This document shows positions 1 to 8,870 of a DNA stretch of 64,000 nt, piece after piece. This stretch comes from Listeria monocytogenes. Its GTDB lineage: Bacteria; Bacillota; Bacilli; Lactobacillales; Listeriaceae. Positions within the stretch are counted from its first letter, which is position 1, and every line of letters begins with the position of its first letter. The position numbers were made by a program, and so were the translations under genes. The stretch is from the NCBI RefSeq assembly GCF_013282665.1, contig NZ_CP054041.1:2152001-2216000 (forward strand). Reading direction: 5' to 3'. Under the pieces are notes generated by a model. That model was not told the DNA's origin. It saw only the letters and a list, made by a program, of their open reading frames with translations, and did no database searches.

Positions 1-356
1 TAGAACATGCTTTACTTGTTTTAACTAAATGCGGTTATTCAGTTATTCCTGTGCTAGACTTTGAATTTAAACTCCATGGATTAATAAGTGCAGCAATGAT
101 CACGGATGCCATTCTTGGACTCGAACGTATTGAATTTGAACGGTTAGAGGATTTAAAAGTAGAAGATGTTATGCAGACCGATTTCCCAGTAATTAAAGAT
201 TTTAATAATAACGAGCGAATTGTTCACTTACTTGTGGATCATCCTTTTGTTTGCGTTGTAGATGCGGACCACCATTTTGAAGGAATAGTAACAAGACGTG
301 TTGTTTTAAAACAAGTTAACCGTTATATCCATTTGCAGGTGGAGGAAAATAGATGA
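1..356 (+). CDS. cbpB: CBS-domain c-di-AMP-binding protein CbpB (YkuL), 5' end cut by window
   Basis: The frame is open from base 3, before any start codon, so the first residues seen are internal and the gene begins upstream; the GTG at 51 is an internal valine. About 117 residues are visible, covering most of a CBS pair including the conserved GYSVIPVLD strand. The next gene, ccpC, overlaps it by an ATGA. In B. subtilis the orthologue YkuL also precedes ccpC. In Listeria the protein at this locus (CbpB) binds c-di-AMP and, when unliganded, stimulates the (p)ppGpp synthetase RelA; this is literature knowledge applied through synteny. No enzymatic motif is visible. Confidence 0.85.
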   Translation, partial: EHALLVLTKCGYSVIPVLDFEFKLHGLISAAMITDAILGLERIEFERLEDLKVEDVMQTDFPVIKDFNNNERIVHLLVDHPFVCVVDADHHFEGIVTRRVVLKQVNRYIHLQVEENR

Positions 357-1231
357 TTGTAACAGAATATGAATTGCTTGTCTGTTTAGCTGAAGAACTT
401 AATATGCGCAAAAGCGCGGAAAAACTTTTTTTAAGCCAACCCGCCTTATCGCAACGCTTACAAACAATTGAAAGTAGATGGAATACCAAAATTTTTATTC
501 GTACACAAAAAGGGCTGTTGCTTACACCAGAAGGAGAAGCTATTGTTCGTCATGCATCTAGTGTCATTGAACGAGAACATACCATTCAAGAAAAACTGGA
601 AGCAATGGAAGGTGTTGTCCGCGGAACGCTACGAATTGCTTGTGCAAGCGTAGTAGCGCAAATGTGGCTTCCTCGCGTTTTAAAAGCTTTTTCAAGAGCG
701 TACCCGAATGTACAGATTTCACTTGTAACAGGATGGAGCAGTGAAGTGACGCAACAACTAGCCGCTGGAAATGTCCATATAGGTATTGTCCGAGGAAGTT
801 CTACTTGGAAAAGTGTTCAAAAACCATTATTTAATGACAAATTAATTTTAGTAGATACGGAAATCACAAAGATTGAAGAAGTTTTTCAAACCAATCGACC
901 ATTTATCCAATTTCGCAGTGACTCGAATTATTATCAAGTTATTCAAGACTACTGGCAACGGAATTTCGGGAAAATGCCGCGTCAAGCGATGTTAATGGAT
1001 CAGATGGAAACCTCTAGACAAATGGCTCTAAATGGTATTGGCTTTGCCATTTTGCCGGAAGTAACGATGTTAGGTTATCCAGATAAAATCAACAAAATTC
1101 CTTTAACAGAAAAAGATGGCTCGATTTTAAGTCGAGAAACAAATTTACTGACGTATGAACAATCACTCAGTTTACCACAAGTGAAGGCGTTTTTAGAAAT
1201 AACAGATAAATTCCTTGAACAAGTTAAATAG
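353..1231 (+). CDS. ccpC: LysR-family regulator CcpC (YkuM)
   Basis: 292 residues, normal for a LysR regulator. Residues 1-60 form the winged helix-turn-helix (NMRKSAEKLFLSQPALSQR), and about 90-290 the periplasmic-binding-like effector domain. The start ATG overlaps the cbpB stop (ATGA), so the two are translationally coupled. By family and synteny with B. subtilis ykuL-ccpC it is probably the citrate-responsive repressor of citB/citZ (aconitase, citrate synthase). The effector is not visible in the sequence. The alternative would be an uncharacterised LysR protein, but the neighbours make CcpC likely. Confidence 0.85.
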   Translation: MIVTEYELLVCLAEELNMRKSAEKLFLSQPALSQRLQTIESRWNTKIFIRTQKGLLLTPEGEAIVRHASSVIEREHTIQEKLEAMEGVVRGTLRIACASVVAQMWLPRVLKAFSRAYPNVQISLVTGWSSEVTQQLAAGNVHIGIVRGSSTWKSVQKPLFNDKLILVDTEITKIEEVFQTNRPFIQFRSDSNYYQVIQDYWQRNFGKMPRQAMLMDQMETSRQMALNGIGFAILPEVTMLGYPDKINKIPLTEKDGSILSRETNLLTYEQSLSLPQVKAFLEITDKFLEQVK

Positions 1232-1278
1232 CTATGGCAAAATAGAAAGCAGAACATATCGGAAGGGGACAAAAATTC

Positions 1279-1989
1279 ATGGAACAAATGGATGCACACC
1301 AAATTATTTCTTTTATTCAAAATAGCAAGAAAGCAACACCTGTAAAAGTTTACCTTAAAGGGGACTTAGAAAAAATAGATTTCCCAAGTGATGTTAAAAC
1401 TTTCATTACTGGAAATGCGGGAACTATTTTTGGAGAATGGGCAGTTGTTGAGCCATTATTAGAAGCAAATAAAGCGAATATTGAAGATTACGTTATCGAA
1501 AATGATCGTCGTAACTCAGCTATTCCTTTGTTAGATATGAAAAATATTAACGCGCGTATTGAGCCGGGCGCAGTTATTCGCGACCAAGTAACTATTGGCG
1601 ATAATGCTGTAATTATGATGGGAGCAAGTATTAATATCGGTTCTGTTATCGGTGACGGTACGATGATTGATATGAATGTTGTTTTAGGCGGGCGTGCAAC
1701 GGTTGGTAAAAATTGCCATATCGGAGCAGGTTCTGTGCTTGCTGGCGTAGTGGAACCACCATCCGCTCAACCAGTAATTGTAGAAGATAATGTAGTTGTT
1801 GGCGCGAATGTGGTTGTTTTAGAAGGCGTACGCATTGGTGAAGGTGCGGTTGTAGCAGCTGGCGCAATCGTTACAAAAGACGTAGCTCCTGGAACAGTTG
1901 TGGCTGGGATTCCTGCACGTGAACTTAAAAAATTAGATGCAAAAACAGCTTCTAAAACAGAAATCATGCAAGAACTTCGTCAACTTTAA
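1279..1989 (+). CDS. dapH: 2,3,4,5-tetrahydropyridine-2,6-dicarboxylate N-acetyltransferase
   Basis: 236 residues, the usual DapH length. The N-terminal 80 residues are the family-specific cap; the rest is a left-handed beta-helix of hexapeptide repeats ([46 protein letters not shown]). It acetylates tetrahydrodipicolinate with acetyl-CoA in the acetylase branch of diaminopimelate/lysine synthesis, in the cytosol. The ribosome site GGAAGGGG (1261-1268) lies about 10 bases before the ATG. dapL, which removes the acetyl group later in the pathway, follows after a possible attenuator. B. subtilis has the same pair (ykuQ-ykuR). Confidence 0.95.
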   Translation: MEQMDAHQIISFIQNSKKATPVKVYLKGDLEKIDFPSDVKTFITGNAGTIFGEWAVVEPLLEANKANIEDYVIENDRRNSAIPLLDMKNINARIEPGAVIRDQVTIGDNAVIMMGASINIGSVIGDGTMIDMNVVLGGRATVGKNCHIGAGSVLAGVVEPPSAQPVIVEDNVVVGANVVVLEGVRIGEGAVVAAGAIVTKDVAPGTVVAGIPARELKKLDAKTASKTEIMQELRQL

Positions 1990-1996
1990 AAATCAA

Positions 1997-2035
1997 AGGG
2001 AACTGTTTCGTCTGTTGGCGAAGCAGTCCTTTTTT
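1997..2035 (+). terminator. Hairpin with T-run between dapH and dapL (terminator or attenuator)
   Basis: GGAACTGTTTCG (1999-2010) pairs with CGAAGCAGTCC (2019-2029), with one bulged A and one G-T wobble, and six T follow. The T-run runs straight into the dapL ribosome site, so the hairpin may reduce read-through within the pathway rather than end an operon. Confidence 0.7.
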
Positions 2036-2052
2036 AGAAGGAGAGAATTGCC

Positions 2053-3168
2053 GTGTTAAATGAATTTATTGCCATTCGACGTGAATTACACCAAATTCCT
2101 GAAACAGGTTATAAAGAGCTCAAAACTCAAGCTTATTTATTAGATTATATTAGCAAACTACCGAGTGAACATTTAGAAGTGAAAAAATGGCGCACGGGGA
2201 TTTTAGTTTTAGTAAAAGGAACCAATCCTGAAAAAACTATCGGTTATCGTACCGATATTGATGCACTGCCCATTACAGAAGAAACTGGACTACCTTTTGC
2301 ATCCAAACATCCTGGTAATATGCATGCTTGTGGGCACGATTTACATATGAGTATCGCGCTTGGTGTGTTAACACATTTTGCGAGTAAACCAGCCAAAGAT
2401 AACTTACTTTTCGTATTTCAGCCTGCCGAAGAAGGACCAGGCGGTGCAAAACCAATCATGGAAAGCGCGGAATTTTCCGAGTGGCGACCAGACCGTATTT
2501 ACGGACTTCATATCGCACCAGAGTACAAAGTTGGAGAAATTGCGATTAAGCCAGGTTTACTTTTTGCGAATACATCGGAACTTTTTATTTCGTTTAAAGG
2601 AAAAGGTGGCCATGCGGCGTATCCTCATTTGGCGAATGATATGGTTGTTGCGGCAAGTGCGTTTGTCGGACAAATGCAAACAATTATAAGCCGGAATATT
2701 GATCCAATGGATAGCGCGGTTATAACGATTGGACGGATTCATGGCGGCGAAATTCAAAATGTCATTGCGGAAACCGCTTATTTAGACGGAACCATTCGAA
2801 CACTTTCCCCGAAAACCATGGAGATTGTTTGGACTCGTTTGAAACAACTGGCTAAAGGATGGGAAGAAGCCTACCAATGCGAAATTGAATTTCATCCTGG
2901 GTCAGATTATTACCAAGTTGACAACGATCCAGCTGAAACCGAAGAATTTATTCGCTTTTTGAAAGAACAATATCCAGAAAGTTATGTACCAGCTCGTTCA
3001 GCGATGACTGGAGAAGATTTTGGTTACTTTTTATCCGAAATTAAAGGGTTTATGTTTTGGTTAGGCGTAGACTCCGAGTACAGTTTACATCACGCGAAAC
3101 TTAATCCAAAAGAAGAAGCTATTCCATTTGCAATTGATGTTTTAATCCATTTTTTGGAAAGTAAATAA
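2053..3168 (+). CDS. dapL: N-acetyldiaminopimelate deacetylase (M20 peptidase family, YkuR)
   Basis: 371 residues, M20D family. The metal-binding HACGHD motif lies near residue 91-96, and the [13 protein letters not shown] motif with its catalytic glutamate near 115-130. Further metal ligands probably come from the TGEDFGYF and LHHAK segments at the C-terminus. A small dimerisation domain sits between ([12 protein letters not shown]). It hydrolyses N-acetyl-LL-2,6-diaminopimelate to LL-diaminopimelate and acetate, completing the acetylase route with DapH next door. The start is GTG at 2053 behind AAGGAGAG. M20D aminoacylases resemble it, but the dapH neighbour settles the assignment. Confidence 0.92.
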   Translation: MLNEFIAIRRELHQIPETGYKELKTQAYLLDYISKLPSEHLEVKKWRTGILVLVKGTNPEKTIGYRTDIDALPITEETGLPFASKHPGNMHACGHDLHMSIALGVLTHFASKPAKDNLLFVFQPAEEGPGGAKPIMESAEFSEWRPDRIYGLHIAPEYKVGEIAIKPGLLFANTSELFISFKGKGGHAAYPHLANDMVVAASAFVGQMQTIISRNIDPMDSAVITIGRIHGGEIQNVIAETAYLDGTIRTLSPKTMEIVWTRLKQLAKGWEEAYQCEIEFHPGSDYYQVDNDPAETEEFIRFLKEQYPESYVPARSAMTGEDFGYFLSEIKGFMFWLGVDSEYSLHHAKLNPKEEAIPFAIDVLIHFLESK

Positions 3169-3215
3169 AAAGACGTCAATTCGTTCTCTAAAGGAGCGAA
3201 TTGGCGTCTTTTTAA
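3167..3215. terminator. Bidirectional terminator between dapL and mscS
   Basis: AAAAGACGTCAATTCG (3168-3183) pairs with the mirrored arm at 3196-3212, which runs into a T-tract on the plus strand; an A-tract precedes it, giving T on the minus strand. It serves the convergent dapL and mscS genes, and the mscS stop codon lies inside the right arm. Confidence 0.9.
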
Positions 3216-4093
3216 TTATTATTAGGTCCAAAAGTGCTAACAAAATTGAGTGGTAGTTCGATTTCGTTTTCTGCGAGTGCTTCACGAATATCTTTGAGTA
3301 GGTCACGTTGAACAGAATATTGCTCGCCGTTCACTGCTTTACCTACAACACGGATAATCATATTAGTTGCGTCAATGTTTTGCACACCTAATACGACAGG
3401 GGGCTCAACGATATTTTTATTTTCTTTTGCAGCTGCGTCACAAACCTCACCAATAATTTTAATTGCTTTTTCTGGATCCTCATGTGGACTAATTTGAATG
3501 TCCACCATCACACGCATATTACCGCGCGAATGATTACTAACGACCATAATTTGTCTGTTAGGAATGAAATGAAGTGTGCCATCAAAATCACGTACCTGTG
3601 TTGTTCTAAGTCCAAGTGCCTCTACTGTTCCATTAACTAGTCCAATGGTAATCGTATCACCAACATCGAGTTGCCGTTCTAGTAGAATAAAAAATCCAGT
3701 CACAACGTCACTAACAAGCCCTTGCGCACCAAAGGCAATGGCCAAACTAGCCACCCCAGCACTTGCAATAATCGCTGTAACATCCATAAAGTTCTGTAAT
3801 AATAAAATCGCAAAAGTGAAGAATAAAACATAGCCGTAAAAATTAGAAATTAAGCTTTCTAATGTGTCCGCTCGCCCAACAGAAACTGCTTGTTGTTGCC
3901 GATATTTGCGGAAGAAACTACGAATAACTTTATTACCAACCACGCGAAAAATAAAATAAAGAACAACTAAAATGGCAATTTTTATTCCAACAGAAATAAT
4001 ATGGTTCCAAAATTGGTCCCAGTCAATAGAACTGAACCACTTTTTGAGTAAATTCATCTTTTGGTCCACATCCTTTGAAAGTTCTCCATCCAT
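3212..4093 (-). CDS. Small-conductance mechanosensitive channel, MscS family (YkuT)
   Basis: 293 residues. About three transmembrane helices lie in residues 30-135. The pore helix TM3 is the glycine/alanine-rich stretch ending AIAFGAQGLVSDVVTGFFILLE. A beta domain (VGDTITIGLVNGTVEALGLRTTQVRDFDG) and the C-terminal alpha/beta vestibule (about 190-290) follow. The channel opens with membrane tension and releases solutes on hypo-osmotic shock. The start at 4093 has GGGGGAGATGAA before it; the downstream ATG at MNLLKK is a weaker choice. It is divergent from gbuABC, the betaine importer whose solute it would help release. Confidence 0.9.
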   Translation of the reverse strand: MDGELSKDVDQKMNLLKKWFSSIDWDQFWNHIISVGIKIAILVVLYFIFRVVGNKVIRSFFRKYRQQQAVSVGRADTLESLISNFYGYVLFFTFAILLLQNFMDVTAIIASAGVASLAIAFGAQGLVSDVVTGFFILLERQLDVGDTITIGLVNGTVEALGLRTTQVRDFDGTLHFIPNRQIMVVSNHSRGNMRVMVDIQISPHEDPEKAIKIIGEVCDAAAKENKNIVEPPVVLGVQNIDATNMIIRVVGKAVNGEQYSVQRDLLKDIREALAENEIELPLNFVSTFGPNNN

Positions 4094-4424
4094 TTCATCT
4101 CCCCCTTCCTAATGAAATGTCCTTTTCTATTCTAACAAATTTTTTACAAAAATGCTGTTTTTAAAATAATTATCCCCAAAAAATGCGCTTTTTTCTTAAA
4201 AAATCCTCCTTTTTTGCAAAAAAAATTAAAAAACTGTTAGCCACTGTTGTTGTAAGATGGTGGCGCTTTCTTAAATGTTCAAAAATATGCAAACCAAACT
4301 GTATGATGTGAAACTAAGCCAGAACTTGTGTACAATGATAAATGTTATTGCTTTTTTTAAAGTGATATGGGCCGAATTTTTGCCTAGTAAATAATTCAAT
4401 CTAAAAAAGAAAGGGGATTTTATT
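4094..4424. promoter_or_regulatory. Divergent promoter region between mscS and gbuABC
   Basis: This 331-base AT-rich region has no gene. The best sigma-A candidate for gbu is GTGAAA (4308-4313), 17 bases, TACAAT (4331-4336). A small inverted repeat GCCAC/GTGGC lies near 4240-4265. The literature describes one housekeeping and one sigma-B promoter for the L. monocytogenes gbu operon; I could not identify a convincing GTTT-N13-15-GGGWAT sigma-B site by eye. Several A/T homopolymer runs (4180-4230) might bend DNA. The minus-strand mscS promoter is not clear. Confidence 0.5.
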
Positions 4425-5618
4425 TTGAGCAAGATTAAAGTAGAAGAGCTAACGAAAATTTTTGGAAAAAAGGCTTCCAAAGCATCTTCTTTACTTTCTC
4501 AGGGGAAATCGAAAACAGATATTTTGAAAGAAGCAGGGGCGACTATTGGTGTTAATAAAGCATCTTTTAGCGTAGAAGAAGGAGAAATTTTCGTTATTAT
4601 GGGGCTTTCTGGTAGTGGGAAGTCGACTTTGGTACGACTTTTAAACCGTCTAATTGAGCCTACGAGCGGAAAAATTTGGCTTGACGGAAAAGAACTATCT
4701 AGTCTAAATAAAAAAGAACTTTTGGAAGTCAGAAGAAAAAGCATGAGTATGGTCTTCCAAAACTTTGGTTTATTTCCGAATAGAACGATTAATCGTAACG
4801 TAGAATATGGGCTTGAAATTCAAGGAATGGACAAAGAAGAACGGGAGAAAAATGCAGCTGAATCGCTTGCACTTGTTGGTTTAGCTGGTTACGGCGATCA
4901 ATATCCTTCGCAACTTTCTGGTGGGATGCAGCAACGTGTAGGTCTAGCTAGAGCACTTGCTAATAATCCAGACATTTTACTGATGGATGAAGCTTTCTCC
5001 GCGCTTGATCCACTTAACAGAAAAGATATGCAAGATCAATTACTAGATTTACAAGATAAAATGAAGAAAACAATTATCTTTATTACCCATGATTTGGATG
5101 AGGCACTGCGTATTGGCGACCACATCATGATTATGCGTGATGGATCTGTCGTTCAAACCGGTTCACCAGAAGAAATCCTGGCACATCCAGCAAATGAATA
5201 CGTTGAAAAATTCATTGAAGATGTAGACCGTTCCAAGGTTTATACAGCGAGCAACGTCATGATACGTCCAGAAATCGTTAATTTTGAAAAAGATGGTCCT
5301 CGTGTTGCGCTTAAACGGATGCGTGAAGCTGGAACTTCCAGTGTATTCGTTGTTAAACGTAATCGTGAGCTAGTTGGTATTGTCCACGCAGCGGAAGTAT
5401 CTAAATTAGTAAAAGAAAATATTACTTCGCTAGAAACAGCTTTACATCGTGATGTGCCAACAACTGGCCTAGATACGCCACTTGCAGAAATTATGGATAC
5501 TATCTCGACAACAACGATTCCGATTGCTGTAACAGAAGATGGGAAATTAAAAGGAATTATTATTCGCGGATCCGTTCTGGCCGCACTTTCTGGAAACGAG
5601 GTGAACGTTAATGCCTAA
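4425..5618 (+). CDS. gbuA: Glycine betaine ABC transporter, ATP-binding subunit
   Basis: 397 residues. The Walker A GLSGSGKST is at 60-68; the ABC signature LSGGMQQR, Walker B DILLMDEAFSALD and an H-loop FITHDLDEA follow. Two C-terminal CBS motifs (about 280-395) are typical of OpuA/ProV-type osmoporters, where they gate by ionic strength and, in related transporters, bind c-di-AMP. It energises uptake of glycine betaine. The start is TTG at 4425 behind AAAGAAAGGGG. The end overlaps gbuB by eight bases (ATGCCTAA). It is the first gene of gbuABC. Confidence 0.96.
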   Translation: MSKIKVEELTKIFGKKASKASSLLSQGKSKTDILKEAGATIGVNKASFSVEEGEIFVIMGLSGSGKSTLVRLLNRLIEPTSGKIWLDGKELSSLNKKELLEVRRKSMSMVFQNFGLFPNRTINRNVEYGLEIQGMDKEEREKNAAESLALVGLAGYGDQYPSQLSGGMQQRVGLARALANNPDILLMDEAFSALDPLNRKDMQDQLLDLQDKMKKTIIFITHDLDEALRIGDHIMIMRDGSVVQTGSPEEILAHPANEYVEKFIEDVDRSKVYTASNVMIRPEIVNFEKDGPRVALKRMREAGTSSVFVVKRNRELVGIVHAAEVSKLVKENITSLETALHRDVPTTGLDTPLAEIMDTISTTTIPIAVTEDGKLKGIIIRGSVLAALSGNEVNVNA

Positions 5619-6459
5619 TATTCCAACGATTCCATTAGCTAGTTGGATTGACAAATTAGTGGATGGCTTAACGCAATTTGAAGGTTTTTTTAATGTAATT
5701 ACAAATATCATAGGTGGGATTGTTGACGCGTTCCAATGGGTGTTCGATTTAGTGCCACCTTGGCTATTTATTATTTTACTTGTATTTGGCACATTCTGGG
5801 TGAACCGTAAAGGCAAAAAATGGGGTTTAATTATCTTTGAGGTTGTCGGTTTACTGTTAATTTGGAACTTAGATTTCTGGCGCGACATGACACAAACATT
5901 AACGCTCGTCCTGACAAGTAGTTTAATTGCCCTTGTTATTGGGGTTCCGCTTGGTATTTGGATGGCGAAAAGCAATATTGTTGAAAGTATCTTCAAACCG
6001 GTACTCGATTTTATGCAAACTATGCCAGCCTTTGTTTACTTAATTCCAGCCGTAGCATTTTTCGGAATTGGGATGGTTCCAGGGGTTGTGGCTTCTGTTA
6101 TTTTCGCCATGCCTCCAACTGTTCGTATGACTAACCTAGGTATTCGTCAAGTTTCAACAGAGCTTGTGGAAGCAGCCGATTCGTTCGGTTCAACACCTTG
6201 GCAAAAACTTTGGAAAGTACAGCTGCCAATGGCGAAATCAACCATGATGGCTGGTATTAACCAAAGTATCATGTTAGCACTTTCCATGGTCGTAATTGCT
6301 TCGATGATTGGTGCAATGGGACTTGGAACACGTGTTTACTTCGCAGTAGGACGTAACGATGCTGGCGGCGGATTTGTAGCTGGGATTGCGATTGTTATTG
6401 TAGCAATCATCCTAGACCGTCTGACACAAGCTTTCAATAAAAAAGCGAAATCAGAATAA
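5611..6459 (+). CDS. gbuB: Glycine betaine ABC transporter, permease subunit
   Basis: 282 residues of the OpuAB/ProW permease family. About six to seven membrane helices are visible. The cytoplasmic EAA loop that docks on the ATPase reads VEAADSFGSTPWQKLWKVQLPMAK. The N-terminal stretch before the first helix is amphipathic, as in ProW. The start codon lies inside the end of gbuA, so the two are translationally coupled, and gbuC follows 13 bases later. It forms the membrane channel for glycine betaine with GbuA, and GbuC delivers the substrate. Confidence 0.96.
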   Translation: MPNIPTIPLASWIDKLVDGLTQFEGFFNVITNIIGGIVDAFQWVFDLVPPWLFIILLVFGTFWVNRKGKKWGLIIFEVVGLLLIWNLDFWRDMTQTLTLVLTSSLIALVIGVPLGIWMAKSNIVESIFKPVLDFMQTMPAFVYLIPAVAFFGIGMVPGVVASVIFAMPPTVRMTNLGIRQVSTELVEAADSFGSTPWQKLWKVQLPMAKSTMMAGINQSIMLALSMVVIASMIGAMGLGTRVYFAVGRNDAGGGFVAGIAIVIVAIILDRLTQAFNKKAKSE

Positions 6460-6472
6460 GGAGGAGAGTAGA

Positions 6473-7375
6473 TTGCTAAAAAAATTAATCACCACCGCAG
6501 TTTTGGCTATGCTTATTTTCACTTTAGCAGCCTGCGGGACAACCCTTGCTCCTTATGACGCGAAAAAAGATTTAGGCGAACAAATCAATTATACAATCAC
6601 AGGAATTGATGCTGGAGCAGGAATTATGCTTGCAACACAAAATGCGATTAAAGATTATCATTTAGATGATGATAATTGGCAATTACAAACAAGTTCCACT
6701 GCGGCAATGACAAGTACACTTCAAAAAGCGATGAAAGATAAGCGTCCGATTGTTGTGACTGGTTGGACCCCGCACTGGATGTTTACAAAATTTGATTTAA
6801 AATTTTTAGATGATCCAAAAAACGTATATGGAAATGCAGAAAATATCCACACCATTGTACGTAAAGGCTTAAAAGAAGATAAACCTTCCGCGTACCAAGT
6901 GCTAGATAACTTCTTCTGGACTGCGGAAGATATGTCTGAAGTAATGCTTGAAGTTAATGACGGTGTAGATCCAGAAGAAGCCGCTAAAAAATGGATTAAA
7001 AATAATCCAGAAAAAGTGGCGAAATGGACGGATGGCGTGGAAAAAGTAGATGGCGAAGAAATCAAGTTAACGTATGTTGCTTGGGATTCTGAAATTGCTT
7101 CCACAAATGTCGTTGCAGAAGCATTAAAACAAGTTGGCTACAAACCAACGATTCAAGCAATGGAAATTCAACCGATGTGGGCATCCGTTGCAACGAATGC
7201 AGCTGATGGTATGGTTGCAGCATGGCTTCCAAATACTTCCGGAATCTATTACAAAGATTATAAAGGAAAATTTGAAGATTTAGGACCAAATTTAAAAGGT
7301 GCTAAAATTGGTCTAGCAGTACCGAAATACATGACAAACATGAATTCCATTGAAGATTTAAAAACAAGTAAATAA
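6473..7375 (+). CDS. gbuC: Glycine betaine-binding lipoprotein
   Basis: 300 residues. A lipoprotein signal peptide ends at the lipobox LAAC, with the lipidated Cys21; the mature protein is an OpuAC-type (type II) binding protein. Conserved tryptophans in TGWTPHWMF, YVAWDSEI and QPMWASVA correspond to the aromatic box that cages the trimethylammonium group in this family. The start is TTG at 6473 with a strong GGAGGAGAG site. It is the last gene of gbuABC and is followed by a long terminator. It sits on the outer face of the membrane. Confidence 0.95.
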   Translation: MLKKLITTAVLAMLIFTLAACGTTLAPYDAKKDLGEQINYTITGIDAGAGIMLATQNAIKDYHLDDDNWQLQTSSTAAMTSTLQKAMKDKRPIVVTGWTPHWMFTKFDLKFLDDPKNVYGNAENIHTIVRKGLKEDKPSAYQVLDNFFWTAEDMSEVMLEVNDGVDPEEAAKKWIKNNPEKVAKWTDGVEKVDGEEIKLTYVAWDSEIASTNVVAEALKQVGYKPTIQAMEIQPMWASVATNAADGMVAAWLPNTSGIYYKDYKGKFEDLGPNLKGAKIGLAVPKYMTNMNSIEDLKTSK

Positions 7376-7381
7376 ACTTTT

Positions 7382-7438
7382 AAAAAGGCATGAAGAAAAT
7401 CAAGTGATGCTTGATAGTTTCTCCGTGCCTTTTTTTCT
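7382..7438 (+). terminator. Terminator of gbuABC
   Basis: This is a long stepped hairpin: AAAAAGGCATG with CGTGCCTTTTT, an inner AGAAA/TTTCT, and an apical ATCAAG-TGATG-CTTGAT. A run of T follows. Confidence 0.9.
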
Positions 7439-7489
7439 CTATAAGGGTAAAATAGTAGTTAATTCATGAAATTGCTAGGAGGAAGATGA

Positions 7490-7981
7490 ATGTTTAAAAA
7501 ATTATTAAAGAAATCAAAACAAGAAATACTATTCGCTCACGTAACTGGACAGGTTATTGCATTAGAAGATGTTCCAGATCCAGTTTTTAATCAAAAAATG
7601 ATGGGAGAAGGCATTGCGATTAAACCAGAAACAGGCACCATTGTTGCTCCAATAGACGGAAAAATTATTCAGCTTGCAGAAACAAAACATGCTTTTGGCA
7701 TTCGTACGGATATGGGACAAGAAATTCTTGTACATATCGGCTTAGAAACCGTGTCCTTAAATGGAGAAGGGTTCAACGTGTTAGTAAGTGTAGGAGATAA
7801 AGTGAGAGTAGGCGACCCTATTGTAGAAGCTGACTTTGACTTTATTGAAAAAAATGCTGCAAGTACTGTTGTACCAATGGTTATTACGAATAGTGCAGAA
7901 GGTAAATATGATTTTGATTTCCATACTGTCACAAAAGTAGAAGCAGGAAAAACCGAAGTCATTATAACTAATTTAAAATAA
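7490..7981 (+). CDS. PTS glucose-type EIIA component (single-domain, Crr-like)
   Basis: 163 residues, a free-standing EIIA-Glc domain. The phosphorylated histidine is His82 in ILVHIGLETV, and the supporting histidine is His67 in ETKHAFGIRT. The conserved GTIVAPIDGKI entry strand is present. It takes phosphate from HPr and passes it to a glucose-family EIIB. No EIIB or EIIC lies nearby, so its partner is encoded elsewhere. A strong AGGAGGAAG site precedes the ATG. Terminators on both sides show it is transcribed alone. Confidence 0.92.
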   Translation: MFKKLLKKSKQEILFAHVTGQVIALEDVPDPVFNQKMMGEGIAIKPETGTIVAPIDGKIIQLAETKHAFGIRTDMGQEILVHIGLETVSLNGEGFNVLVSVGDKVRVGDPIVEADFDFIEKNAASTVVPMVITNSAEGKYDFDFHTVTKVEAGKTEVIITNLK

Positions 7982-7987
7982 TGAAAC

Positions 7988-8030
7988 AAAAATCCGTGGA
8001 GAGGTAATTTTCTTTTCATGGATTTTTTAG
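7988..8030 (+). terminator. Terminator of the EIIA gene
   Basis: AAAATCCGTG pairs with CATGGATTTTTT (one G-T wobble) around an 18-base loop and ends in T residues. Confidence 0.75.
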
Positions 8031-8094
8031 TATTCAACCATGCCTTAAAAGGGTAGAATGAAGATAATTAGTCAATAAAAGGAGCGGAAAAAAT

Positions 8095-8790
8095 ATGTTA
8101 GAAGTGATAGTACAAAATCCAAGAGATGCATACTTAGCGGAAAAATACGGGGCAAATAGAATGGAAGTAGTTTCAGCAATAAGTGAAGGCGGCTTGACGC
8201 CAAGTTACGGAGCTATTAAAGAAATTGTGCGTGCTTCTAAATTACCAGCAATGATGATGATTCGGCCGCATAGTTTTTCTTTTGTCTATGATGATGCAGC
8301 TAGAATAGTCATGGAACGAGACATTGAACTTGCGAAAGAAGTTGGCGTGCAAGGGATTGTTTATGGTGGTATTACAGCAGACGGCGATATCGATCAAGCT
8401 CTTCTCGAAAAAATAATAGAATGGAAAGGTGATTTGGACCTAACTTTTCACCGGGCGCTAGAAGCAACTAAAGATATCGAAGCAAGTTATCAAGTTTTAC
8501 GTACATACGGAAAAGACATCAAGCAATTATTAACTTCAGGCGGGACAGCAAGCGCACTTGATTCCTTGCCTCGCTTAAAACGCTGGATTCAAGATAGCGA
8601 AGCACAACCAGATTCTTTCCAAATTTTAGTTGGAAGTGGCGTTAAACCAGAAAACATCGCGACCTTCCAAGCGACTTTAAATCATACTGATTATCATGTT
8701 GGAAGTGCAGCTAGAGAAGCAAATGATTTTTCCAAAGACATTCTAAAAGAAAACATTGATATTTTACAGCAACAAATAAACAAAGATTGA
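8095..8790 (+). CDS. cutC: CutC family protein (TIM-barrel)
   Basis: 231 residues. Family motifs are visible: the N-terminal LEVIVQNPRDAYLAEKYGANRMEVVSAISEGGLTPS, the MIRPH segment near 60, DLTFHRALEAT near 120, and LLTSGGTASAL near 145. CutC proteins fold as TIM barrels and were linked to copper homeostasis in E. coli; the enzymatic activity remains unclear, so the copper role is only a family label. The ribosome site AAAGGAGCGG precedes the ATG, with a TAGAAT-like -10 upstream (about 8066). It is transcribed before cvfB without a strong terminator between them. Confidence 0.88.
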   Translation: MLEVIVQNPRDAYLAEKYGANRMEVVSAISEGGLTPSYGAIKEIVRASKLPAMMMIRPHSFSFVYDDAARIVMERDIELAKEVGVQGIVYGGITADGDIDQALLEKIIEWKGDLDLTFHRALEATKDIEASYQVLRTYGKDIKQLLTSGGTASALDSLPRLKRWIQDSEAQPDSFQILVGSGVKPENIATFQATLNHTDYHVGSAAREANDFSKDILKENIDILQQQINKD

Positions 8791-8870
8791 TTCTTTGTAG
8801 TAGGTAGCCTTACAAGCTTAGATAAGCTATAATGAAACAAGACTATTCTTAAGAAAAAGGTGGAAAAAAA

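Noticed and set aside
4094..4424. Sigma-B promoter expected for gbuABC
   Set aside because: Known from the literature, but I found no GTTT-N13-15-GGGWAT match convincing enough to place.
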